Shown here one piece after another: positions 6,458 to 15,407 of a stretch of DNA of 37,132 nucleotides (positions are counted from its first letter, which is position 1; every line of letters begins with the position of its first letter). Where the stretch lies: positions 1-37,132 of the forward strand of contig DATMAW010000021.1 of assembly GCA_035559715.1 (NCBI GenBank). Reading direction: 5' to 3'. Source of the stretch: JACQHC01 sp035559715 (lineage in GTDB: Bacteria; Gemmatimonadota; Gemmatimonadetes; Gemmatimonadales; GWC2-71-9). The notes under the pieces were generated by a model. That model saw nothing but the letters and a program-made list of their open reading frames with translations, was not told the DNA's origin and did no database searches. Made by a program: the position numbers and the translations under genes.

Positions 6458-9397
6458 TCAGCGCGCCGCTCTCCGTGCTGCCTTCGCCGACACCGGCCTT
6501 GCGGCTGTCGGGGCCGACCCTCCACCCGGCGCGGCCAGGACTCCCCGCAGGAACCGTCCGGTGTGCGACCCACTCACTTCGGCCACCGCCTCCGGGGTCC
6601 CTTGCGCCACCACCTCACCGCCGGCGGCCCCGCCCTCCGGTCCGAGATCGATGATCCAATCTGCCGTCTTCACCACGTCGAGGTTGTGCTCGATCACGAC
6701 CACCGTATTCCCCTTGTCCACCAAGCGATGCAGCACGTCGAGCAGGAGGCGCACGTCTTCGAAGTGAAGCCCCGTGGTGGGCTCGTCCAGGATGTAGAGC
6801 GTCCGCCCCGTGTCACGCTTGGACAGTTCGGTACCGAGTTTCACCCGCTGCGCCTCGCCGCCGGACAGGGTCGTGGCGCTCTGGCCAAGATGGATGTAGC
6901 CCAGCCCAACGTCGTTGAGCAGCTCGAGCCGACTCCTGATCCGTGGCTGATGCTCGAAGAACTCCAACGCATCCGCGACCGTCATCTCCAGCACGTCCGC
7001 GATGGACTTCCCGCGGTAGCGAACCTCCAGCGTCTCGCGGTTGTAGCGCCGGCCCTTGCAGATCTCGCACGGGACGTAAACGTCCGGAAGGAAGTGCATC
7101 TCGATTTTCACGAGCCCGTCACCCTGACAGGACTCGCAGCGCCCGCCCTTGACGTTGAACGAGAATCGCCCCGGGCCGTAGCCGCGCAGCTTGGATTCGG
7201 CCAATTCGGCGTACAACTCCCGGATCGGCGTGAACAAGCCGGTGTACGTCGCGGGATTGCTGCGCGGCGTGCGCCCGATGGGGCTCTGGTCGATGTCCAG
7301 CACCTTGTCGATCTGCTCCAGCCCTTCGATGCGGTCGTGCGACCCGGGGAGCACCTTCGCTCGATAGAAGTGCCGCGCCATGGCCAGGTAGAGAATGTCG
7401 GTGACCAGTGTGGACTTGCCCGAGCCCGACACGCCGGTCACGGCGGTGAAGACGCCCAACGGGATGTCCACGGTCAGGTTCTTCAGGTTGTGATGGCGGG
7501 CGCCGACGACGCGCAACACGCGGTCCGGATCGACGGGACGCCGTCCTTTGGGAACGCGGATTCGGAGCTCGCCGCGGAGATACCTCCCCGTGAGCGAGGT
7601 GTTGTGCGACAGCACGGCCGCAAGCGGCCCCTGGACCACGACCTCGCCACCGTGTCGGCCCGCCCGCGGTCCGAGGTCCACGATATAATCGGCGCTGCGG
7701 ATGGTCTCTTCGTCGTGCTCCACCACGATCACCGTGTTGCCAAGGTCTCTCAGACCCTTGAGCGTCGCGAGGAGGCGGGCGTTGTCCCGCGGGTGGAGGC
7801 CGACCGAAGGTTCATCCAGAATGTAGAGGACCCCAACCAGTCTCGAGCCGACCTGCGTGGCAAGCCGAATTCGTTGCGCCTCGCCACCGGAGAGCGAGGC
7901 CGCCGACCGGCCCAGCGTCAGGTAGTCGAGCCCCACGTCGCACAGGAATCGGAGCCGGTCCAGCACCTCCTTCAGGATCGGTCCCGCAACGTCGCCGGCC
8001 GTAGCGGCGGAGGCGGACGAAGGACGGTGGAGATCCCGCAGATCCTGAAAGAACGCGAGGGCCTCGCTGACCGAGAGAGCGACCACTTGCCCGATGCTCT
8101 TCCCGGCCACGAGAACTGCCAGGCTGTCTCGTTTCAAGCGCATCCCGTGGCACGTCTCGCACGGGAGTTCGGTCATGAACTCTTCGAGTTCCATCCGAAC
8201 TGCCTCGGACGTGGTCTCTCGATAGCGGCGTTCGACGTTCTTGAGAATCCCTTCCCACTGAGTTTCGTAGCGGCCCCGGGACGCACCGGATCCGTACGGG
8301 AACGCGAAGGTTCGATCCGGGACGCCGTAGAGCAGTGCCTGCCGGACTCCATCAGGCAGCGCGCCCCACGGGGTAGCGAGATCGAACTTGAGGTGCCGCG
8401 CCAGGGCCGGAAGCACGACCGTTCGGAGGTACCCGCTGGGCTCACCCCAAGGCAGCACAACACCTTCGAGGATCGAGATGTTGGGCCCGCCGAGCACGAG
8501 GTCGGGACTCACCACGCGCCGGACCCCGAGACCGGTACAGTCGGGACAGGCGCCGTAGGGCGAATTGAACGAGAACTGGCGCGGCTCGAGCTCGGCCAGG
8601 GAGTACCCGCACACCGGGCAGGCGAAGCGCTCCGAGAAGGCGTGGGTCGCGCCCGGAGCGGCGGTGGCGGACCCCGCCGGGTAGCGCACGACCTCCACGA
8701 GCCCCTCAGCCGCACGCAGGGCGGTCTCGATGGAGTCGTGCAGCCGCTTTCGGTCACGTGCCCGAACCGCCAGCCGATCCACGATGAGCCCCACATCGTG
8801 GTTCATCCGCCGGTTCAGTTTGGGCGGGGAGGTGAGTTCGTACACCTCACCGTCAATGCGAGCCCGAAGGAACCCCTGGCGGCGGGCGCTCTCGAACAGG
8901 TCTTTGAACTCGCCTTTGCGGCCCCGCACCAGGGGCGCCACGATCTCGATCCTGGTCCCTTCAGGCCACGCGAGCACGAAGTCGGCGATCTGGCCAGCGC
9001 TTTGCCGCTCGATGGCCGAGCCGTCGTTGGGGCAATGCGGAATACCCGTCCGAGCCCAGAGCAGGCGGAGGTAGTCGTAGATCTCCGTGACCGTCCCGAC
9101 GGTGGAGCGCGGATTGTGGGCCGCGGTCTTCTGTTCGATCGAAATGGCCGGGGAGAGCCCTTCGATCTGGTCAACGTCGGGTTTCTCCATCAGGCCAAGG
9201 AACTGGCGTGCGTACGCGGAGAGGGACTCGACGTAGCGCCGCTGGCCTTCGGCGTAGATGGTGTCGAAAGCCAGGGAGGACTTGCCGGAGCCGGAGAGAC
9301 CGGTAATCACCGTGAGCCGCTCCCGGGGGATCTCGACGGTGATATTCTTGAGGTTGTGGACCCGGGCGCCTCGAACGGTCAGCCGGTCTTCAGGCAT
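6458..9397 (-). CDS. uvrA: Excinuclease ABC subunit A (UvrA)
   Basis: The product is 979 residues, somewhat longer than the usual 940-960. UvrA is the damage-sensing ATPase of nucleotide excision repair and loads UvrB. Both ABC modules are intact: Walker A GLSGSGKSS (about 33-41) and GVSGSGKST (about 650), and signature LSGGEAQR near 502 and 845. Zinc modules are visible: CPVCG with a paired CPDC (about 258-285), CETC (about 410) and the C-terminal CESCQGDG with CEIC (about 752-780). The last 20 residues are an Ala/Arg/Pro-rich basic tail. The ATG at 9397 begins the canonical N-terminus (LTVRGARVHNLKNI). It is divergent from cutA and precedes the array by 149 nt with no clear terminator. Confidence 0.98.
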   Translation of the reverse strand: MPEDRLTVRGARVHNLKNITVEIPRERLTVITGLSGSGKSSLAFDTIYAEGQRRYVESLSAYARQFLGLMEKPDVDQIEGLSPAISIEQKTAAHNPRSTVGTVTEIYDYLRLLWARTGIPHCPNDGSAIERQSAGQIADFVLAWPEGTRIEIVAPLVRGRKGEFKDLFESARRQGFLRARIDGEVYELTSPPKLNRRMNHDVGLIVDRLAVRARDRKRLHDSIETALRAAEGLVEVVRYPAGSATAAPGATHAFSERFACPVCGYSLAELEPRQFSFNSPYGACPDCTGLGVRRVVSPDLVLGGPNISILEGVVLPWGEPSGYLRTVVLPALARHLKFDLATPWGALPDGVRQALLYGVPDRTFAFPYGSGASRGRYETQWEGILKNVERRYRETTSEAVRMELEEFMTELPCETCHGMRLKRDSLAVLVAGKSIGQVVALSVSEALAFFQDLRDLHRPSSASAATAGDVAGPILKEVLDRLRFLCDVGLDYLTLGRSAASLSGGEAQRIRLATQVGSRLVGVLYILDEPSVGLHPRDNARLLATLKGLRDLGNTVIVVEHDEETIRSADYIVDLGPRAGRHGGEVVVQGPLAAVLSHNTSLTGRYLRGELRIRVPKGRRPVDPDRVLRVVGARHHNLKNLTVDIPLGVFTAVTGVSGSGKSTLVTDILYLAMARHFYRAKVLPGSHDRIEGLEQIDKVLDIDQSPIGRTPRSNPATYTGLFTPIRELYAELAESKLRGYGPGRFSFNVKGGRCESCQGDGLVKIEMHFLPDVYVPCEICKGRRYNRETLEVRYRGKSIADVLEMTVADALEFFEHQPRIRSRLELLNDVGLGYIHLGQSATTLSGGEAQRVKLGTELSKRDTGRTLYILDEPTTGLHFEDVRLLLDVLHRLVDKGNTVVVIEHNLDVVKTADWIIDLGPEGGAAGGEVVAQGTPEAVAEVSGSHTGRFLRGVLAAPGGGSAPTAARPVSAKAARRAAR

Positions 9398-9405
9398 AGC
9401 CGTGG

Positions 9406-9435
9406 AACGTAGGTAAGAGACAACACGCGGGTCAA
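9406..9435 (-). promoter_or_regulatory. Candidate housekeeping promoter for uvrA, close to the start codon
   Basis: On the minus strand TTGACC (9435-9430) and TACGTT (9411-9406) are separated by 18 nt. Transcription would begin about 9399, only one or two nt ahead of the uvrA ATG at 9397. No Shine-Dalgarno is present. Together these suggest a leaderless or nearly leaderless mRNA. The call is based on hexamer matching only. Confidence 0.4.
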
Positions 9436-9459
9436 CCGTCGGGGCCGAGCCATGCCGCC

Positions 9460-9488
9460 TTGCCTGGGGGCCGGTCGCGGCCTACTTT
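9460..9488 (+). promoter_or_regulatory. Candidate promoter for the cutA operon
   Basis: TTGCCT (9460-9465) and TACTTT (9483-9488) are spaced by 17 nt and sit about 60 nt ahead of the cutA ATG at 9551. The position in a divergent intergenic region fits. Hexamer agreement is moderate. Confidence 0.35.
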
Positions 9489-9550
9489 CTGCTCCCCTTT
9501 TTCCCACGCTCGGCCGTGGCAACCGCCTACCGGAGGCCGTACCCACGCTC

Positions 9551-9919
9551 ATGTCGCCAGCTTCCCCCGCCGCCCGCGCCACGATTCCTGACGCCGACTT
9601 CATCGTCGCCCTGACCACGCTGCAAAGCGCTTCCGATGCCCGGAAGCTGGTGCGTGAATTGGTAGAGCGGCGCATCATCGCCTGTGGAACCGTGCTCGCG
9701 GGGGGGAAGTCCATCTACCGCTGGGCTAGCAAGATCACGGAGACCTCCGAGGCGGTCGTTCTGATGAAAACGCGCCGGGAGCGCTGGACGGCGCTCGAAT
9801 CGGTGATCCGTGAGCGCCACCCCTATGAGGTGCCGGAGCTCCTCGCGCTGCCCGTGCAGGCCGGCTTGTCGTCGTATCTCGGCTGGTTGACGGCTGAAAC
9901 CACGGAGGATGCGGCATGA
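9551..9919 (+). CDS. cutA: CutA1 family divalent-ion tolerance protein
   Basis: The product is 122 residues counted from the ATG at 9551; upstream in-frame sequence is low-complexity and was rejected. CutA1 forms very stable trimers of ferredoxin-like folds and has been linked to copper tolerance, though its biochemical role remains unsettled. Family landmarks are present: FIVALTTLQSASDARKLVRELVE, RIIACGTV, SIYRW (usually SIYWW), EAVVLMKT, and HPYEVPELLALPV followed by YLGWL. The stop overlaps the next gene (ATGA), so it heads an operon with a TPR protein, a macro-domain protein and a transglutaminase. Confidence 0.93.
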   Translation: MSPASPAARATIPDADFIVALTTLQSASDARKLVRELVERRIIACGTVLAGGKSIYRWASKITETSEAVVLMKTRRERWTALESVIRERHPYEVPELLALPVQAGLSSYLGWLTAETTEDAA

Positions 9920-10857
9920 CCGCACCTCATTGGCGCCGGCGGCTTCGGCGCCGGCGCCTGGCCGTGGAACTGGCCGCGCGGGCGAATGAGAGCGAGGCGA
10001 CGGCCGAGTACGGATTCGAGCAGGCGGCCACCGACCCGGCAACACTGCCCTTTCAGTTGGTGGCCGACGAGCGTGGGGCCGCTCCGTGGGCCGGCGAGGC
10101 CAAAGCTGCGCCCACGAAGGCAAGCCCGGAGTCAACACAGTCCGGAGATGCCGTCGCAACGGATGGGACGGCAGCGGCCTCTCAGCCGGGGATCCCTCAG
10201 GAAGCGGGCGCCGGCCTGGCCACCGCGCAGCCGACGGCACGGGAACGGGAACTGCTGTGCCGGGCGGCAGAAGAAGCCATCGAGCGTGGCGACTGGCGGC
10301 GCGGCGAAGCGATCTGCCGCGAAGTGCTCGAGGCCGACCGGGATCACCCCGAAGCCCGACGCCTGCTTGCCCTGGCATACGAACGTGGGGGAGACCGGGA
10401 GCGCGCGCTCGGGGAGCTGAACAAGGTCATCGCACGAGACGGTGAAGACGTTCGCGCACGCATCGCCCGCGCTGCTCTCCTCGGGCGCCGCGGGCGGTAC
10501 GCCGAAGCGGAACAGGACCTTCGATTGATCCTGGAGCGGAATCCCGCGCACGCCGAGGCATGCCATCAGCTTGGCATCGTGATCGCCCGCAAGGCTCGCT
10601 GGAAGGACGCCGTCCCTCATCTGCGCCGGGCGGTCGAGCTCGATGCCGGGTGTGCCGAAGCCCATCTGTCCTTGGCCGAAGCGCTGAACCACGTGGACGA
10701 CCTCGCGGGGGCGTTGCAGGCCTACCAGCGGGCTGCGGAGTTGCGGCCCACCAGCGCGAAGGCGCTGTACGGGCTTGGCATCGTGTTGGACCGGCTGAAT
10801 CGGCCGGCCGACGCCGCGGTCATGTATCGTCGATCCCGGGAGATCGGCACCGCGTGA
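9916..10857 (+). CDS. Tetratricopeptide-repeat protein
   Basis: The product is 313 residues. A basic N-terminus (WRRRLRRRRLAVELA) and a roughly 80-residue Ala/Glu-rich low-complexity region are followed by about six TPR units from residue 110 to the end. Examples are AEEAIERGDWRRGEAICREVLEAD, AEAEQDLRLILERNPAHAEACHQLG and ALYGLGIVLDRLNRPADAAVMYRR. No signal peptide or membrane helix is seen, so it is probably a cytoplasmic scaffold. The start ATG overlaps the cutA stop and its TGA overlaps the GTG of the macro-domain gene, indicating tight coupling. The partner is unknown. Confidence 0.88.
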   Translation: MTAPHWRRRLRRRRLAVELAARANESEATAEYGFEQAATDPATLPFQLVADERGAAPWAGEAKAAPTKASPESTQSGDAVATDGTAAASQPGIPQEAGAGLATAQPTARERELLCRAAEEAIERGDWRRGEAICREVLEADRDHPEARRLLALAYERGGDRERALGELNKVIARDGEDVRARIARAALLGRRGRYAEAEQDLRLILERNPAHAEACHQLGIVIARKARWKDAVPHLRRAVELDAGCAEAHLSLAEALNHVDDLAGALQAYQRAAELRPTSAKALYGLGIVLDRLNRPADAAVMYRRSREIGTA

Positions 10858-11357
10858 TTCGCGTCGTTGTGGACGACATCGCGTTCGTGGCCGCGGACGC
10901 GGTGATCCGCCCAACGACTGAGACGCTCGAACCGACCTCGTCGGCCCTGCGCCACCTCGAGCAGGTGGGCGGGGCTGCCTTCCAGACCCAGTTGCGCGTG
11001 CATCAGCCCCTGGCCGCCGGCGCCGCCGTGGTCACGGGCGGCGGCGATCTCCCCACGGAATTCGTGATTCACGCCGTGATCCGGGATCAGCGGGAGCCCG
11101 TGTCGCGCTTCACAGTGCGCCACGCGCTCACCAGCGCGTTACAGCGAGCCGTGGACTGGGGGCTCGCGCGCGTCACGGTCCCTCCACTCGGCACCGGCGC
11201 AGGCAATCTGGCATACGAAGACGCGGCGGAAGTGATGTGCGACGTGCTGGCCCGGCACCTGGCCGCAGCCGACTATCCTTCGGACGTGCAAATCGTCGTC
11301 GAGTCAGACGAGCAGCGGCTCGTGTTCGAGGCAGCGCTGAAGCGGGCGCCCTCGTGA
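10854..11357 (+). CDS. Divergent macro-domain (ADP-ribose-binding-like) protein
   Basis: The product is 167 residues from the GTG at 10854 (GTGA overlap with the TPR gene). The layout is that of a macro domain: DDIAFVAADAVIRP at the N-terminus, LEQVGGAAFQTQL, AAVVTGGGDLPTEFVIHAVI, and GLARVTVPPLGTGAGNLAYEDAAEVMCDVL. The usual VDAIVNAAN segment is replaced by ADAVIRPTTETL, so the Asn that positions the distal ribose is missing. It may bind a different ligand or lack hydrolase activity. Sequence upstream of the GTG in this frame belongs to the TPR gene. Its TGA overlaps the GTG of the transglutaminase gene. Confidence 0.85.
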   Translation: MIRVVVDDIAFVAADAVIRPTTETLEPTSSALRHLEQVGGAAFQTQLRVHQPLAAGAAVVTGGGDLPTEFVIHAVIRDQREPVSRFTVRHALTSALQRAVDWGLARVTVPPLGTGAGNLAYEDAAEVMCDVLARHLAAADYPSDVQIVVESDEQRLVFEAALKRAPS

Positions 11358-12883
11358 GCCGACGCCAGCTTGCAGCGCTCATTCTGATCGCGTGGGCCGG
11401 CGCGCTGGGATGGCTGGCGTACCGCGAGTATCGCCCGTCTCGCAGCCGCCTGCTGGCCGAAGCCACGTTGAGCCTGCCGCCCGGCGCCACGTATTACATC
11501 CTGTCGCTCGGTGGCGAGCAGATCGGGTTTGCGTCCAACACGGTGGACACCCTGGCGGATTCGATTCGGGTTCAGGACCTCATGGTGCTCGAGGTCCCCG
11601 CCCTGGGAACGATCCAGCGGACGGACGCACGAACCGACGCGATCCTCTCACGACAGCTCGAACTGCGCTCATTCAACGCCGTGCTGCGCGGCGATCTCGG
11701 TCAGTTCGCGGCCCGCGGCCGGATCGGCGAGGATTCGGTCCTCACGGTGGAGTTCCAGAGCGGCAGCAGCACTGAGACCCTGCGCGTGCCGCTCGGGAGG
11801 CCGATCGTCCTGCCCGGACTGCTCCCGCTTCAGGTGACCTTCGGCGAGCAGGTGCGAGTCGGGCAGCGATACACGCTGCGAATGTTCGATCCGCTCGTCC
11901 TCCAGGAGCGCGATGTGGCGGTCAGCATCACCGGGGACTCCACGTTCATCGTGCCGGACTCCTCCGCGTACGACTCCGCGGCAGGCCGCTGGGTGGCCGC
12001 GCGATGGGACACGGTGCGCGCCTTTCGCGTGGAGCAGGACATGGCCGGACTCTCGCTCGAGGCCTGGATTGACGAGCTCGGCCGGATCGTGCGTGCCACC
12101 TCCGCGGTTGGGTTCACGATGGAGCGGTCGGCGTACGAGCTGGCGCACGAGAACTTCCGCCGGCGGCAACCCCGCGCGACGCCGGCCGCGGGTGGAGACA
12201 TCATTCGTCAGACGGCCATCGCGTCCAACGCCCGCCTTCCGGAGCGATCCGCGAGACTGCTGAAGGTCCGGCTGTCGGGCGTCGACCTGCGCGGGTTCGA
12301 TCTCTCGGGCGGACGGCAGGTCATGAGCGGCGACACGCTCACGGTGCGCGCCGAGCCGGACAGCCTGCTGCGGGCGGACTTTCGCATCCCCGCGCCGCCG
12401 TCACGGTTTGGTCCCGACATCCGGCCGGAGCCGCTGGTGCAGAGCGACGACCCACGGATTCAGGCCCAGGCACGGCAGATCGTGGGACGGGTGCGGGATC
12501 CCCGGCGCGTGGCCGAGCTGCTGAATCGCTGGGTACACGACAACCTGGACAAGGCCATCACCGTGAGCGTGCCGAGCGCGGTGCAGGTGCTCCAGAGCCG
12601 GCGGGGCGACTGCAACGAGCACACCGTGCTGTACGTGGCGCTCGCTCGGGCCATCGGGCTTCCGGCTCGAACGGCCGCCGGGCTCGTGTACGTTGATGGC
12701 CGGTTTTATTACCATGCATGGCCGGAGGTGTACCTCGCTGACTGGGTTGCCGTGGATCCCACATTCGGTCAGTTCCCAGCTGACGCCTCACACCTCCGAT
12801 TCACCGTGGGCGGACTGGCCAGACAAGTCGAGCTGATTCGGTTGATCGGGCGGTTGGAGCTGGAGGTGGCGAGTGTCGATTGA
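11354..12883 (+). CDS. Membrane-anchored transglutaminase-like (papain-fold) protein
   Basis: The product is 509 residues from the GTG at 11354, which overlaps the macro-gene stop (GTGA). An N-terminal signal-anchor (LAALILIAWAGALGWLAY) is followed by about 350 residues of beta-rich extracytoplasmic sequence, then a transglutaminase core. The Cys is in RRGDCNEHT (about C420), the His in YYHAWPEV (about H454) and the Asp in VAVDPTFGQ (about D468), so the triad is complete. Bacterial members act as cysteine peptidases or cross-linking enzymes outside the cytoplasm; the substrate here is unknown. It ends 9 nt before an ABC ATPase gene, so one operon may span both. Confidence 0.92.
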   Translation: MSRRQLAALILIAWAGALGWLAYREYRPSRSRLLAEATLSLPPGATYYILSLGGEQIGFASNTVDTLADSIRVQDLMVLEVPALGTIQRTDARTDAILSRQLELRSFNAVLRGDLGQFAARGRIGEDSVLTVEFQSGSSTETLRVPLGRPIVLPGLLPLQVTFGEQVRVGQRYTLRMFDPLVLQERDVAVSITGDSTFIVPDSSAYDSAAGRWVAARWDTVRAFRVEQDMAGLSLEAWIDELGRIVRATSAVGFTMERSAYELAHENFRRRQPRATPAAGGDIIRQTAIASNARLPERSARLLKVRLSGVDLRGFDLSGGRQVMSGDTLTVRAEPDSLLRADFRIPAPPSRFGPDIRPEPLVQSDDPRIQAQARQIVGRVRDPRRVAELLNRWVHDNLDKAITVSVPSAVQVLQSRRGDCNEHTVLYVALARAIGLPARTAAGLVYVDGRFYYHAWPEVYLADWVAVDPTFGQFPADASHLRFTVGGLARQVELIRLIGRLELEVASVD

Positions 12884-12892
12884 GGCGGCGCG

Positions 12893-13654
12893 ATGATTCG
12901 CCTCGAAGGCCTCACCAAAGTCTACGGTACGTTCGTCGCCGTGGACCACATTGATCTCGAGGTGCCGCGGGGCCAGCTGTTTGGCTTTCTCGGGCCAAAC
13001 GGCGCCGGGAAAACCACCACGCTGCGCATGATCGCGGGCATCCTCCGCCCCACGGCGGGTCGCGTCTGGATCGGCGGAGACGACATCGTCACGAACCCTA
13101 TGGCGGCGAAGGCGCGCCTGGGGTTCATCCCGGACCGGCCATTCGTGTACGAGAAGCTCACCGGCGGAGAGTTTCTGCGCTTCGTGGCCGGGCTGTACGG
13201 GCAAGATGGCGCGTCCGTGGAGAAGCGGATTGACGAGTTGCTCGATCTGTTCGAGCTGGCGGTCTGGAAGGACGAACTGGTCGAGTCCTACAGTCACGGC
13301 ATGCGGCAGAAGCTGATCATCTCGAGTGCCCTGATTCACCGCCCGGAAGTCATCGTGGTAGACGAGCCGATGGTGGGACTCGACCCCAAGGCCGCGCGCC
13401 TATTGAAGGACATCTTCCGCCATTTCGTGGAGCGCGGCGGGACGGTGCTGATGAGCACGCACACCCTGGAAATCACCGAGGCCATGTGCGACCTCATCGC
13501 CATCATTCAGCACGGCAAGATCGTGGCGCGCGGAACCATGGAGGAGCTGCGGCAACAGACGGAATCGGGCGACGTCTCGCTGGAGGACCTGTTCCTGCGG
13601 CTCACGGGCGGGGCGGCGGCACGAGAACTGGCGAAGATCCTGGAGGGTCCGTGA
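12893..13654 (+). CDS. ABC transporter ATP-binding protein
   Basis: The product is 253 residues. Walker A is GPNGAGKT (34-41), the signature is YSHGMRQK (133-140), Walker B is VIVVDEPM (153-160) with GLDP following, and the H-loop is in MSTHTLEI. It is closest in style to ABC-2 exporter ATPases (CcmA/NatA/EcsA-like). It starts 9 nt after the transglutaminase stop, and its TGA overlaps the GTG of the permease gene (GTGA). Substrate is unknown. Confidence 0.95.
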   Translation: MIRLEGLTKVYGTFVAVDHIDLEVPRGQLFGFLGPNGAGKTTTLRMIAGILRPTAGRVWIGGDDIVTNPMAAKARLGFIPDRPFVYEKLTGGEFLRFVAGLYGQDGASVEKRIDELLDLFELAVWKDELVESYSHGMRQKLIISSALIHRPEVIVVDEPMVGLDPKAARLLKDIFRHFVERGGTVLMSTHTLEITEAMCDLIAIIQHGKIVARGTMEELRQQTESGDVSLEDLFLRLTGGAAARELAKILEGP

Positions 13655-15333
13655 GGGGACTTGCCCTCATCCTGCGGCCCAAGCTCCTCACGCTCCGCAC
13701 CCGGTTGCGACAGGAACGAGGAGGCGGGGGCGGCAAGGTGATGATCGTCGCGGGCGTGGGCCTGATATTCTGGCTCGCCGTGTTCGGCGTGCTGTATCGC
13801 GTGTTGCGGTATTTCCGCGGGGTCGAGGACATCGGACCGCTGCTCGCGAGCAAGCTCCTGGGCCTCGCGCTGCTCTCGTTCCTCTCAATCCTGTTGCTCT
13901 CCAACGTCATCACGGCGCTGTCGTCGTTCTTCCTGGCCAAGGACCTGGACCTGCTGCAGTCCACGCCGGTGGACTGGCTACACGTGTACCTCGCAAAGCT
14001 CGGCGAGACGCTGGTGCACAGCTCCTGGATGGTGGCGCTGATGGCCGTCCCGATCTTCACGGCCTACGGGGTGATCTACGACGGCGGGTGGGCGTTCGGA
14101 TGGTTTGCGCTCGTGGTGTTCTTGCCATTGCTCGTCATCCCGGCCGTCATCGGCAGTGCCGTCACGCTTATCCTGGTGAACGTGTTCCCCGCCCGCCGCG
14201 CCCGTGACTTGTTGTCCGTGATCGCGATCGGGGCGGCCGGTGGCGTGGTGTTGTTGTTCCGAATCATCCGGCCCGAACAACTGGCGCGACCCGAGGGGTT
14301 CAACAACCTGTTGGACTTCCTCACCGTGTTGCGCACGCCCACGTCTCCCTTCCTCCCCAGCGAGTGGGCCACGCAGGCCGTGATGGGCTGGCTCGTGGGC
14401 CCGTTCGACGGGCTCCCGCTGGCGCTGCTGTGGAGCACGGCGGCGGCGACGGTCGTCCTCGGCGCGGCGCTGCATGATCGGCTGTACCCCAGCGGGTTCA
14501 CGCGATCCCAGGAAGCGGCCGAGCGATTCGTCAAAGGCTGGATCTGGCACGTGCTGCTCGATCCGATCCTCGGCCGGCTGGAGGTGGCCAGGCGTGAGTT
14601 CGTGATCAAGGACATCAAGCTGTTCTTCCGTGACACGACGCAGTGGAGCCAGCTGATTCTGCTTGGCGTGCTCGTCGTCATCTATCTGTTCAACATCAAG
14701 GCGCTGCCGCTGTTCACCGGCGAGCGCGTGCCGTTCTTCCTCGTCACGGTGGTGTCGTTTCTCAACCTCGGTCTCGCCGGTTTCGTGCTCTCATCCATCG
14801 CGGCCCGCTTTATCTTCCCGGCGATCTCGCTCGAGGGCCGACAGATGTGGCTCTTGCGGTCGAGCCCGCTGGACCTCCGGGCGTTGCTGTGGTCGAAGTA
14901 CTGCACCGGCACGGTGCCCCTCCTGGTCCTGGCGCTCGTGATCACGGTCTTCACCAACGTGCTGCTGCGCGCCTCGGGATTCATGATGGCCGTGGGGATC
15001 GGGACGATCGTCTTGCTCACCTTGGCGATCAGCGCCATGGCGCTCGGATTCGGCGCCTTGTATCCGCAGTTCGAGACGGAGAACGCGGCCCAGATCCCCA
15101 CGTCCTTCGGCGGCCTCGTGTTCATGATGTCCACGATCGCGCTGCTCGCCGGTGTGATTGTGATCGAGGCGATTCCGGTGTACGGTTACCTGCGCGCCAC
15201 GTTTTTCGGACAGCCGGTGCGACTGACCCCGGCGATGCTGCTCGGGTTTGGTGGGGTCGTGACCCTGTGCGCGGCGGCCACGGTGATTCCACTTCGTGTG
15301 GGCCTCAAGAAGATGGAGAGCTTCGAGTTTTAG
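13651..15333 (+). CDS. Large ABC exporter permease (putative ABC exporter family)
   Basis: The product is 560 residues from the GTG at 13651. It has roughly 12-14 hydrophobic segments in two halves, the second beginning near LILLGVLVVIYLFNIKALPL. Between them lies a hydrophilic region around RSQEAAERFVKGWIWHV and REFVIKDIKLFFRD. This matches the large 'putative ABC exporter' membrane subunits that pair with an EcsA-like ATPase, here the overlapping upstream gene. The phrase LLRSSPLDLRALLWSKY near residue 410 is typical of these proteins. The role is probably export or envelope maintenance. Confidence 0.88.
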   Translation: MRGLALILRPKLLTLRTRLRQERGGGGGKVMIVAGVGLIFWLAVFGVLYRVLRYFRGVEDIGPLLASKLLGLALLSFLSILLLSNVITALSSFFLAKDLDLLQSTPVDWLHVYLAKLGETLVHSSWMVALMAVPIFTAYGVIYDGGWAFGWFALVVFLPLLVIPAVIGSAVTLILVNVFPARRARDLLSVIAIGAAGGVVLLFRIIRPEQLARPEGFNNLLDFLTVLRTPTSPFLPSEWATQAVMGWLVGPFDGLPLALLWSTAAATVVLGAALHDRLYPSGFTRSQEAAERFVKGWIWHVLLDPILGRLEVARREFVIKDIKLFFRDTTQWSQLILLGVLVVIYLFNIKALPLFTGERVPFFLVTVVSFLNLGLAGFVLSSIAARFIFPAISLEGRQMWLLRSSPLDLRALLWSKYCTGTVPLLVLALVITVFTNVLLRASGFMMAVGIGTIVLLTLAISAMALGFGALYPQFETENAAQIPTSFGGLVFMMSTIALLAGVIVIEAIPVYGYLRATFFGQPVRLTPAMLLGFGGVVTLCAAATVIPLRVGLKKMESFEF

Positions 15334-15407
15334 CGTCCCGCGCGGGCCGGAGCTTCCGGTTTCGAACCGAGAGCGTATCGTTTGGGGCAACCCTCGATGC
15401 TGCCGCG

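Noticed and set aside
6434..9412. A 992-codon open frame on the plus strand opposite uvrA
   Set aside because: Its product is low-complexity, His/Arg/Pro-rich and lacks any domain. It is the antisense shadow of a full UvrA in GC-rich DNA.
12893..15333. The ABC pair as the ccmA/ccmB haem exporter
   Set aside because: The permease is about 560 residues with two large halves, unlike the roughly 220-residue CcmB, and it lies in the transglutaminase operon, not with the ccm genes.
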